From assembly GCA_017989885.1 (NCBI GenBank), contig JAGNPA010000134.1, positions 1-5,801 on the forward strand: 5,801 bases of DNA, written 5' to 3'. The notes beneath the pieces were generated by a model. That model made no database searches and was not told the DNA's origin. It was given only the letters and a program-made list of their open reading frames with translations. The number at the start of each line of letters is the position of its first letter. Position 1 is the first letter of the stretch. This stretch comes from Aquabacterium sp. GTDB taxonomy: Bacteria; Pseudomonadota; Gammaproteobacteria; Burkholderiales; Burkholderiaceae_C. The position numbers were made by a program, and so were the translations under genes. Shown piece after piece: positions 1-5,801 of the stretch.

Positions 1-21
1 AACATCCTTCACCGTTTCTGA
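1..21 (+). CDS. C-terminal end of an upstream gene (partial), possibly XrtA-associated outer-membrane protein
   Basis: Frame 1 reads N-I-L-H-R-F and then a TGA stop at 19-21, only 3 nt before the ATG of the ATPase gene. The tight spacing matches the other junctions in this window, which makes this the likely end of the preceding gene in the operon. A C-terminal Phe is typical of outer-membrane beta-barrel proteins, and in many XrtA loci the gene before the ATPase encodes such a predicted outer-membrane protein (the TIGR03016 group). Six residues cannot identify a family, so the product is inferred from context only. The frame could also be chance. Confidence 0.4.
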   Translation, partial: NILHRF

Positions 22-24
22 CCC

Positions 25-1095
25 ATGTACGAAGCTTTTTACGGGTTGAACAGCAAGCCTTTTCAGCTCAACCCCGACCCCAGTTTTTACTTCGGCAGCA
101 AACCCCACCGCCGCGCACGCGCCTACCTCGAATACGGGGTGATGCGTGCCGAAGGCTTCATCGTCATCACCGGTGAAGTCGGTGCAGGCAAAACCACCAT
201 CGTGCGCGGTCTGCTCGACAGCATCGACGCTCACACCATGGTGGCCGCGCAACTGGTCAGCACCCAGTTGGGCGCCGAAGACACCTTGCGTCTGGTGGGC
301 GCGGCCTTTGGCGTGCAGGTGCGCGATGCTTCCAAGGCCGAGTTGCTGATGGCCCTCGAAGCCTTCTTCATCACGCAGTTGACGCAGGGCAAGCGCTGCC
401 TGCTCATCGTCGATGAGGCGCAGAACCTGCGTCCGCAGGCCGTCGAAGAGCTGCGCATGCTGTCCAATTTCCAGCATGGCAAGCAGGCCTTGCTGCAGAC
501 CTTCCTGATCGGGCAGCCCGAGTTTCGCAACATCCTGCAAAGCCCCGACATGTTGCAACTGCGCCAGCGTGTCACGGCCAGTTGCCACCTGGGGCCGATG
601 AACGGCGAGGAAACGCAGGGCTACATTGAACACCGTCTGCGTTGTGCCGGGGCGACCGACAAGCCCACCTTTGACGCCGACGTCTTCGCAGGGATTTATG
701 AGCAATCGGGTGGCATCCCGCGTCGCATCAATGCCTTGTGCGACCGACTGATGCTGCACGGCTTCCTCTCCGAGGTCACGCATTTCACGGTGCCGGTGCT
801 CAACGAGGTGTTGGCCGAGATTCAGGAAGAGTTGACCGCCCCGCCACTGGAGCAGGTCTCGGCAGCCGCGGTGCTCCAGGCGTCGCCATCACAGCACAGG
901 GAGGCGGTGGATCTCGACCTCGACCTGGACAGCAGCGATCTGAAGGCGCTGGAAGAGCAGCTGTCACGTCTGACCGCCGGTCAGCTGAGTGCCCATCTGC
1001 TTCGCATCGAGCGCAGTGTGCTGCGCCAGGAGCGTTTGAGCATCGAGATTCTCTCGGCACTGCAAAAAATCGCCACAGGCAAGGGGCAATCGTGA
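25..1095 (+). CDS. XrtA/PEP-CTERM system-associated AAA ATPase (ExeA/GspA-like)
   Basis: A 356-residue cytoplasmic P-loop ATPase of the ExeA/GspA type. The N-terminus, MYEAFYGLNSKPFQLNPDP, is the usual opening of this family. Walker A is GEVGAGKT (residues 50-57) and Walker B is LLIVDEAQN (126-134). A sensor-like GQPE follows at 163-166, LRQRV at 179-183 and GGIPRRIN at 229-236, so the ATPase core looks intact. The core ends near residue 270. About 85 residues follow, with an acidic DLDLDLD stretch (296-302) and a charged, probably helical tail (about 306-350). There is no signal peptide or membrane segment. ExeA relatives help assemble secretin or cell-wall-spanning machinery; the exact role of the XrtA-linked members is not settled, and a role in polysaccharide export is inference. 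The ATG at 25 is chosen because the conserved N-terminus begins there; no clear Shine-Dalgarno precedes it. The stop overlaps the next start by 4 nt. Confidence 0.93.
   Translation: MYEAFYGLNSKPFQLNPDPSFYFGSKPHRRARAYLEYGVMRAEGFIVITGEVGAGKTTIVRGLLDSIDAHTMVAAQLVSTQLGAEDTLRLVGAAFGVQVRDASKAELLMALEAFFITQLTQGKRCLLIVDEAQNLRPQAVEELRMLSNFQHGKQALLQTFLIGQPEFRNILQSPDMLQLRQRVTASCHLGPMNGEETQGYIEHRLRCAGATDKPTFDADVFAGIYEQSGGIPRRINALCDRLMLHGFLSEVTHFTVPVLNEVLAEIQEELTAPPLEQVSAAAVLQASPSQHREAVDLDLDLDSSDLKALEEQLSRLTAGQLSAHLLRIERSVLRQERLSIEILSALQKIATGKGQS
1081..1086 (+). promoter_or_regulatory. Ribosome binding site for the deacetylase GTG start
   Basis: AAGGGG lies 5 nt upstream of the GTG at 1092, inside the last codons of the ATPase gene. 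It supports the GTG start over the much earlier in-frame starts of the same open frame. Confidence 0.6.
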
Positions 1096-1961
1096 GTACA
1101 CCGCAGGTCCCACTGGTCAACGCGTTGACCATCGACGTGGAAGACTACTTCCAGGTGTCCGCCTTTGCGCCCTACATCCAGCGCGCCGATTGGGATGCGC
1201 GGGAGTGCCGGGTCGAACGCAACGTTGGCCGCATCCTTGACATGCTGGCCGCGCAGAAGACCCAGGCCACGTTCTTCACACTGGGCTGGATCGCCCAGCG
1301 TTACCCTCATCTGGTGCGCCGCATTGCCGACGAAGGCCATGAGGTGGCCAGCCATGGTTATGGCCACGAGCGGGTCAGCGACCTGACGCCCGAGGCGTTC
1401 GCGCACGACATCCGCACGGCCAAGCACCTGCTGGAAGACATTGCCGGGGTGGCGGTCACGGGCTACCGGGCCCCCAGTTTTTCGATCGGGCAGGGTAATT
1501 TGTGGGCGCTCGATGTGCTGCAGCAAGAAGGCTATCGCTACAGCTCCAGCATCTACCCGATCCAGCATGACCACTACGGCATGCCCGATGCGCCCCGCTT
1601 CGCACACCGCATTCGCCCGGACCTGATCGAGGTGCCCCCCACCACCTTGCGCATGTTCAACCGCAATCTGCCCTCCAGCGGTGGTGGCTATTTCCGCCTG
1701 TTTCCGTATGCGCTCTCACGCTGGATGCTGCGCCAGGTCAATCAGAACGACCAGCAGCCCGCCATCTTCTATTTCCACCCGTGGGAAATCGACGCGGCGC
1801 AACCGCGTGTGGCCGGCATCGACGCGCGCACCCGTTTCCGCCACTACGTGAACATCCCGCGCATGGAGCAGCGTCTGCAGCGCCTGCTGCAAGATTTTCA
1901 ATGGGGGCGCATGGACCACATTTTCCTGAATCAGGTTCAAGGCGGGGTGCAGCGTGTCTGA
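1092..1961 (+). CDS. XrtA system polysaccharide deacetylase (NodB domain plus DUF3473-like C-terminus)
   Basis: A 289-residue carbohydrate esterase 4-type deacetylase, expected to remove N-acetyl groups from amino sugars of the exopolysaccharide or its precursor. Motif 1 is TIDVEDY (residues 13-19, with Asp15 and Asp18). The metal-binding motif is SHGYGH (87-92, with His88 and His92). Motif 3 is YRAPSFS (125-131). The segment PPTTLRMFNRNLPSSGGGYFR (182-202) and FYFHPWEID (226-234) are typical of the XrtA-associated branch (TIGR03006) with its DUF3473-like end. All expected catalytic positions appear present. No signal peptide is seen, so it probably acts in the cytoplasm. The open frame runs upstream to 738, but homologous sequence begins only at the GTG at 1092, which has a good ribosome site and overlaps the ATPase stop as GTGA. 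The end overlaps the next gene by 8 nt. The true polysaccharide substrate cannot be read from the sequence. Confidence 0.93.
   Translation: MSTPQVPLVNALTIDVEDYFQVSAFAPYIQRADWDARECRVERNVGRILDMLAAQKTQATFFTLGWIAQRYPHLVRRIADEGHEVASHGYGHERVSDLTPEAFAHDIRTAKHLLEDIAGVAVTGYRAPSFSIGQGNLWALDVLQQEGYRYSSSIYPIQHDHYGMPDAPRFAHRIRPDLIEVPPTTLRMFNRNLPSSGGGYFRLFPYALSRWMLRQVNQNDQQPAIFYFHPWEIDAAQPRVAGIDARTRFRHYVNIPRMEQRLQRLLQDFQWGRMDHIFLNQVQGGVQRV
1941..1947 (+). promoter_or_regulatory. Ribosome binding site for the FemAB-like gene
   Basis: GGCGGGG sits 6 nt before the GTG at 1954, within the end of the deacetylase gene. It favours GTG 1954 over the in-frame GTG at 1963, though both are possible. Confidence 0.45.
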
Positions 1962-3009
1962 GGTGAAGAGCTTGCAGGTGTCGCGCCTGGATGCGCGACA
2001 GGCCGACTGGGTTCAGCGTTGGGACGCGTTCGTGTTTGCGCACCCCAAGGCCACGTTCTTTCACCGGGCGGGCTGGCAGCAGATCATGGCCGAGGTGTTT
2101 CGTCACCCCACGCATTTTCTGTATGCCCACCGGGGTGATGTCATCGAAGGTGTGTTGCCATTGGCACAGGTCAAAAGCCGCTTGTTCGGCAATGCCCTGA
2201 CCAGTCTGCCCTTTGCGGTGTATGGCGGTGTTGTGGCGCATACCGATGCGGCCGCCGAGGCGCTCGAAGCCGAGGCCATGCGCCTGGCCCAAAGCCTCGA
2301 TGTGGACCACCTGGAGATGCGCTACCTGCAGTCTGGTCGCCACCCGGAATGGCCGACGCAGGACCTGTACGTCACCTTCCGCAAAGAGATTTTGCCCACC
2401 GAAGACGAGAACATGCAGGCCATTCCGCGCAAACAACGCGCGATGGTGCGCAAGGGCATCAAAAATGGGCTGACCGCGCAGGTCGATCCCCACGTGGACC
2501 GCTTTTTTGACCTGTATGCCGACAACGTGCACCGTCACGGCACGCCCGCCCTGTCCAAGCGCTACTTCCAGCGTTTGATGGATGTGTTCGGGCCCGATTG
2601 CGAGGTGCTGACGGTGTCCAGCGCCGAGGGCAAGCCCCTCAGCAGCGTGCTGACCTTTTACTTCCGCGACGAGGCGCTGCCGTACTACGCTGGCGATGAT
2701 CTGGCCGCGCGCGACCTGGCTGCCAACGACTTCAAGTACTGGGAGTTGATGCGCAGGGCCTGTGAGCGGGGCCTGAAGGTGTTCGACTATGGGCGCAGCA
2801 AGCAGGGCACCGGCCCGTATGCCTTCAAGAAGAACTGGGGTTTCGAGCCCACGCCGCTGTGCTACGAATACCGCCTGTACAAGCGCGATGCCATCCCGCA
2901 GAACAACCCGTCCAACGCCAAGTACAAGCTCCTGATCGAGACCTGGCGCCGCATGCCCATTGGTCTGGCCAACTGGTTGGGCCCGTTCATCGTGCGCAAT
3001 CTGGGCTGA
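1954..3009 (+). CDS. FemAB-like (GNAT-fold) XrtA/PEP-CTERM system-associated protein
   Basis: A 351-residue soluble protein of the FemAB-related XrtA group (TIGR03019), with an acetyltransferase-6-like GNAT domain. Family landmarks are FFHRAGW (residues 35-41), LPFAVYGG (85-92), the basic PRKQRAMVRKGIKNG (158-172), HGTPALS (195-201), and FDYGRSKQGTGPYAFKKNWGF (277-297), the strongest signature. True FemAB proteins add amino acids from aminoacyl-tRNA to peptidoglycan precursors. The XrtA-linked relatives are thought to transfer an acyl or aminoacyl group to a sugar or lipid intermediate, but donor and acceptor are unknown. No signal peptide or membrane segment is evident. The chosen start is GTG 1954, which overlaps the deacetylase stop by 8 nt; a start at GTG 1963 would shorten it by three residues. 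The following gene begins 1 nt after the stop, so co-expression is very likely. Confidence 0.9.
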   Translation: MSEVKSLQVSRLDARQADWVQRWDAFVFAHPKATFFHRAGWQQIMAEVFRHPTHFLYAHRGDVIEGVLPLAQVKSRLFGNALTSLPFAVYGGVVAHTDAAAEALEAEAMRLAQSLDVDHLEMRYLQSGRHPEWPTQDLYVTFRKEILPTEDENMQAIPRKQRAMVRKGIKNGLTAQVDPHVDRFFDLYADNVHRHGTPALSKRYFQRLMDVFGPDCEVLTVSSAEGKPLSSVLTFYFRDEALPYYAGDDLAARDLAANDFKYWELMRRACERGLKVFDYGRSKQGTGPYAFKKNWGFEPTPLCYEYRLYKRDAIPQNNPSNAKYKLLIETWRRMPIGLANWLGPFIVRNLG

Positions 3010-3010
3010 C

Positions 3011-4234
3011 ATGGCGAACATCCTGTACCTGGTGCACCGGATGCCGTACCCGCCCAACAAGGGCGACAAGGTGCGCTCTTACCACCTGCTGCGCCACTTG
3101 CAGCGGCATCACCGGGTGTTCCTGGGCACATTCATCGACGATCCGGAAGATGTCGCGCATGTGCCGGCACTTCAGGCCCTGTGTCCCGACCTGTACATCG
3201 AGCAGTTGAACCCCCGCAGCACGAAGCTGCTCAGCGCCCGTGGGCTGTTGACGGGCCGCTCGCTCTCCGAAACTTACTACCGCCACGCGGGCCTGCATCG
3301 CTGGGTGCGTGAGGTGCAAGCCAAGCACAAGCTGGATGCCACCGTGGTGTTCTCGGGGGTCATGGCGCAGTTCGCCACCCCCTTGCTGCCCCAGGTGCCG
3401 ATGCTGGTGGACTTTGTCGATGTGGACTCGTCCAAGTGGGCGCAGTACGCGCCGGAACATCGCTGGCCCTTGTCATGGCTCTACCGTCGTGAGGGCGCCC
3501 GTTTGCTGGCGTACGAGCGCGAGGTGGCCCGGCAGGCCAGGCAGTCCTTTTTCGTGACGCCGAACGAGACGGCCTTGTTCCAGTCGCTGGCGCCCGAGGT
3601 GGCCGGCCGCGTTCAATCGATCAGCAATGGGGTCAACGCCGAGTACTTCAGTCCGCAAGTTGGCAGCGTGTCGCCGTTCGCGGCAGACGAGGTGCCGGTG
3701 GTGTTCACCGGGGCGATGGACTACTGGCCCAACATCGACGGGGTGTGCTGGTTCGTCGAGCAGATGTTGCCCGAGTTGGTGCAACGCTGGCCGCAACTGC
3801 GCTTCTACATCGTGGGGCGCAATCCCACGCCGCAGGTCAAGGCCTTGGCGGGGCCACAGGTGGTGGTCACGGGCACGGTGCCCGATGTGCGCGGCTATTT
3901 GCAGCACGCGGCGGCGGTGGTGGCGCCCCTGCGGGTGGCGCGCGGCATCCAGAACAAGATCCTGGAGGCCATGGCGATGGAGAAACCCGTGGTCACGGTG
4001 CCTTCATGCGCCGATGCCATTGGTGCCGGTTTCGAGTTCGGTGTTGTGCGAGCCGCCACGGCGCCAGAGTTCGTGCAGGCACTCGACTTGCTTTTGCTCT
4101 CTCCCGAGAAGACGGCCGAACTGGGGCGCGCTGCCCGGCAGTTTGTGTTGAAGCATTTCAGCTGGGAGGCGCATCTGTCGGCGCTGGATGCCTGGTTGCC
4201 ACCGCAATTCTCAGACGGAAGAGGGCGCGCATGA
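3011..4234 (+). CDS. XrtA/PEP-CTERM system glycosyltransferase, GT4-like (TIGR03087 type)
   Basis: A 407-residue glycosyltransferase with a GT-B fold, expected to add a sugar from a nucleotide-sugar donor to the growing lipid-linked repeat unit on the cytoplasmic face of the inner membrane. The N-terminus NILYLVHRMPYPPNKGDK (residues 3-20) is the signature of the XrtA-linked family. It is followed by DFVDVDSSKW (134-143), SNGVN (205-209), FTGAMDYWPN (232-241), IVGRNP (267-272), VTGTVPDVR (286-294) and RGIQNKILEAMAMEKPVV (311-328). The last corresponds to the EX7E region of GT4 enzymes; Glu319 is the second acidic residue, while the first position appears to be Arg311. The ATG at 3011 fits the family N-terminus. 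The longer frame starting at 2960 would run into the FemAB-like gene. The gap to the previous gene is 1 nt and no strong Shine-Dalgarno is seen. The stop overlaps the exosortase start as ATGA. Sugar specificity is not deducible. Confidence 0.93.
   Translation: MANILYLVHRMPYPPNKGDKVRSYHLLRHLQRHHRVFLGTFIDDPEDVAHVPALQALCPDLYIEQLNPRSTKLLSARGLLTGRSLSETYYRHAGLHRWVREVQAKHKLDATVVFSGVMAQFATPLLPQVPMLVDFVDVDSSKWAQYAPEHRWPLSWLYRREGARLLAYEREVARQARQSFFVTPNETALFQSLAPEVAGRVQSISNGVNAEYFSPQVGSVSPFAADEVPVVFTGAMDYWPNIDGVCWFVEQMLPELVQRWPQLRFYIVGRNPTPQVKALAGPQVVVTGTVPDVRGYLQHAAAVVAPLRVARGIQNKILEAMAMEKPVVTVPSCADAIGAGFEFGVVRAATAPEFVQALDLLLLSPEKTAELGRAARQFVLKHFSWEAHLSALDAWLPPQFSDGRGRA
4217..4225 (+). promoter_or_regulatory. 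Ribosome binding site for exosortase A
   Basis: GGAAGAGGG ends 5 nt before the ATG at 4231. It is the clearest Shine-Dalgarno in the window and fixes the start of the exosortase despite the open frame reaching far upstream. Confidence 0.7.
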
Positions 4235-5781
4235 TCAAGAACCCGGTATGGCGAACGCCCCTGCTGATGCTTCTGGCGGTGTGGGGGCTGGTGTTGGTCC
4301 TGTACTGGCCCACGGCGTCGGCCATGGCCACCATCTGGTGGCGCTCGGACACCTACGCGCATGGCCTGGTGGTGCCGCCTGCGGCCTTGTGGCTGATGTG
4401 GCGCAAGCGCGCTCAGTTGGCGACCCTGGCGCCCAAGCCAACCCTGCTGGGGTTGCTGTGCATGTTGGGTGCGGCCTTGTTGTGGCTGGCTGGGGATCTG
4501 GTGTCGGTCAATGCCGTCACGCAGTTCGCTTTCATGGCCCTGATCGTGTCCGCTGTGCCCACCTTGTTGGGCTGGCAGGTCACGCGGGCCTTGCTGTTTC
4601 CGCTGCTCTACCTGTTCCTGGCCGTGCCGGTGGGCGACTTCATGTTGCCCCAGTTGATGGAATGGACCGCCGACTTCACGGTGGCGGCGCTGCGTCTGAG
4701 CGGCATTCCCGTTTACCGCGAGGGCTTGCAGTTCATCATCCCCAGCGGCAGTTGGTCGGTGGTCGAAGCCTGCAGCGGTATCCGCTACCTGGTGGCGTCC
4801 TTCACGGTGGGCTGCCTGTTTGCGTACATCAACTACCAAAGCCTGCGCAAGCGACTGATGTTCGTGGGGGTGGCCATTTTGGTTCCCCTGTTGGCCAACT
4901 GGCTGCGTGCGTACATGATCGTCATGCTCGGTCACTTTTCGGGCAATACGCTGGCCACCGGGGTGGATCACCTGGTCTACGGTTGGGTGTTTTTTGGCGT
5001 GGTCATCACGATCATGTTCATGATCGGTGCGCGCTGGGCGGACCGTGCGCCAGCGACGCCGGCCGTGACGCATCCGACACCGCGCACTGCCGCCGGTTCT
5101 GTGGGCACACGCTGGGGTGTGAGCGCTGTGCTGGCCTTGGTCGTGCTGACGGCGCCCCACGCGCTGAACTGGCGGTTGCAAGGGCAGGTTCATCAAGGGG
5201 AGGTGCAGTTGCAGCCTGTGGCGGCGCAAGCTGGCTGGCAGGGCACGCCGCCTCCGGCCGACTGGGTGCCCGCTTACGAGGCAGCCAACGCCATGTCACA
5301 TGCGGGCTGGGTGAGCCCCGCGGGCGAGCGCGTCGGGGTGCATGTGGCCTACTACCGCGCCCAGAACTATCAGCGCAAGCTGGTCAGCTCCACCAACGTC
5401 CTGGTGCAAAGCAAGGATGACACCTGGGTGCAGGTGTCGGGTGGCGCGGCGAGTACCCAACTGGGGTCCGAGCCGCTCGCCGTGCAGCGCGCGGAGTTGC
5501 GTGCGCAAGGCTCGGTGTTGAACGCCGATCTGCAGCGTCTGGTGGCCTGGCAGTTCTTCTGGGTCGATGGCCGCCTCACCGCCAGCCCCGCCAAGGCCAA
5601 ACTGTGGGGCGCCTGGCAAAAGCTCAAAGGGCAGGGGGATGATGGGGCCATCGTGGTGCTCTACACCCAGGCTCGCCAGGGTGCGGCCGCCGATGCGGCC
5701 GATGCCGTGCTCCAGACCTTTGTTCGCGACCAGGGCGCAGCTTTGCTGAGCAGTTTGCGCGCCACCCAATCTCGACAGTGA
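4231..5781 (+). CDS. xrtA: Exosortase A fused to a C-terminal EpsI domain
   Basis: A 516-residue inner-membrane protein. Residues 1 to about 270 are a multi-pass exosortase (EpsH family): hydrophobic stretches near 11-26, 44-57, 71-88, 96-113, 117-134, 186-202, 209-234 and 248-266. The proposed catalytic residues are all present: Cys181 in VVEACSGIRYL (177-187), Arg226 in NWLRAY (223-228) and His247 in VDHLVYGW (245-252). Exosortases recognise the C-terminal PEP-CTERM signal of exported proteins and are thought to cleave and transfer them, much as sortases do. After a Pro/Thr-rich linker (about 271-290) and another membrane segment (about 295-311) comes an EpsI domain (about 312-516), predicted periplasmic, with GVHVAYYRAQ (369-378), VLVQSKDDTW (390-399), WQFFWVDGR (440-448) and GAIVVLYT (472-479). 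EpsI is usually a neighbour of exosortase and is also found fused to it; its activity is unknown. No Cys lies in the EpsI part. The start is ATG 4231, overlapping the glycosyltransferase stop. The symbol follows the exosortase half. Confidence 0.94.
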   Translation: MIKNPVWRTPLLMLLAVWGLVLVLYWPTASAMATIWWRSDTYAHGLVVPPAALWLMWRKRAQLATLAPKPTLLGLLCMLGAALLWLAGDLVSVNAVTQFAFMALIVSAVPTLLGWQVTRALLFPLLYLFLAVPVGDFMLPQLMEWTADFTVAALRLSGIPVYREGLQFIIPSGSWSVVEACSGIRYLVASFTVGCLFAYINYQSLRKRLMFVGVAILVPLLANWLRAYMIVMLGHFSGNTLATGVDHLVYGWVFFGVVITIMFMIGARWADRAPATPAVTHPTPRTAAGSVGTRWGVSAVLALVVLTAPHALNWRLQGQVHQGEVQLQPVAAQAGWQGTPPPADWVPAYEAANAMSHAGWVSPAGERVGVHVAYYRAQNYQRKLVSSTNVLVQSKDDTWVQVSGGAASTQLGSEPLAVQRAELRAQGSVLNADLQRLVAWQFFWVDGRLTASPAKAKLWGAWQKLKGQGDDGAIVVLYTQARQGAAADAADAVLQTFVRDQGAALLSSLRATQSRQ

Positions 5782-5784
5782 ACC

Positions 5785-5801
5785 ATGTGCGGTATTTCAG
5801 G
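5785..5801 (+). CDS. N-terminus of an XrtA system amidotransferase, asparagine-synthase-like (partial, runs off the window)
   Basis: The ATG at 5785, 3 nt after the exosortase stop, begins M-C-G-I-S. Cys2 followed by Gly-Ile is the hallmark of class II glutamine amidotransferases, in which the exposed Cys is the nucleophile that releases ammonia from glutamine. In XrtA loci the gene after exosortase A is commonly an asparagine-synthase-like amidotransferase (TIGR03108) thought to amidate a sugar of the exopolysaccharide. Only five full codons are visible, so the assignment rests on this motif plus context. No clear Shine-Dalgarno precedes the ATG. Confidence 0.72.

Noticed and set aside
738..1091. 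N-terminal extension of the deacetylase frame
   Set aside because: It overlaps the ATPase gene by more than 350 nt and its translation is Arg/Gly/Ala-rich and unlike any deacetylase. The GTG at 1092 has a ribosome site and matches the family start.
1738..3069. 443-codon open frame on the - strand
   Set aside because: It lies antisense to the FemAB-like gene and the end of the deacetylase gene, both with clear family motifs. Long antisense frames are expected in GC-rich DNA with strong third-position bias; the translation shows no recognisable motif.
3745..4230. N-terminal extension of the exosortase frame
   Set aside because: It lies inside the glycosyltransferase gene and reads as low-complexity Gly/Ala/Arg sequence; the ATG at 4231 has a strong Shine-Dalgarno and begins the expected membrane protein.
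3895..5229. 444-codon open frame on the - strand
   Set aside because: It is antisense to the exosortase and glycosyltransferase genes. Its translation is rich in His, Gln and Arg, the mirror of hydrophobic membrane codons, and has no domain signature.
4188..5420. 410-codon + strand frame overlapping the exosortase gene
   Set aside because: A shadow frame: Gly, Ala, His and Arg-rich translation without motifs, while the frame at 4231-5781 carries the full exosortase catalytic set.
5683..5706. Short GC-rich repeat (GCGGCCG-GATGC units) near the end of the exosortase gene
   Set aside because: It encodes an Ala-Ala-Asp repeat in the coding frame and is best explained by codon use; no sign of a recombination site or terminator.

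Overview
This is a compact, GC-rich stretch of bacterial DNA with every gene on the + strand. It reads as the inside of an exosortase A (XrtA/EpsH, 'PEP-CTERM') exopolysaccharide locus. The gene content, the order and the protein motifs match loci known from Gram-negative biofilm and floc formers. The residue style and GC-rich codon use suggest a betaproteobacterium, probably Burkholderiales. That placement is inferred from style, not from a marker gene.

Layout: (1-21) the last six codons and stop of an upstream gene, ending in Phe, plausibly the XrtA-associated outer-membrane barrel protein that often sits here. (25-1095) XrtA-associated ExeA/GspA-type AAA ATPase. (1092-1961) NodB-type polysaccharide deacetylase with a DUF3473-like C-terminal part. 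(1954-3009) FemAB/GNAT-like protein. (3011-4234) XrtA-type GT4 glycosyltransferase. (4231-5781) exosortase A fused to an EpsI domain, with Cys181, Arg226 and His247 all present. (5785-5801) the first codons (MCGIS) of a class II glutamine amidotransferase that continues outside the window.

The genes are packed as one transcription unit. Three junctions overlap (4, 8 and 4 nt) and three have gaps of only 1-3 nt. No promoter, terminator, RNA gene, mobile element, CRISPR array or long repeat is visible, and no stretch over 300 bases lacks a gene. The overlapping starts have purine-rich Shine-Dalgarno sequences; the abutting ATG starts mostly do not, which suggests translational coupling.

Functionally, the glycosyltransferase, deacetylase, FemAB-like protein and amidotransferase would build and modify an exopolysaccharide. 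The ATPase probably works with the export or envelope machinery. The exosortase-EpsI fusion would process PEP-CTERM proteins at the inner membrane. No PEP-CTERM substrate is encoded in the window. The system is known as a family. The points worth a second look are the fusion, the lack of signal peptides on the modifying enzymes, the ATPase tail and the start-site pattern; I see no clear evidence for an undescribed system.
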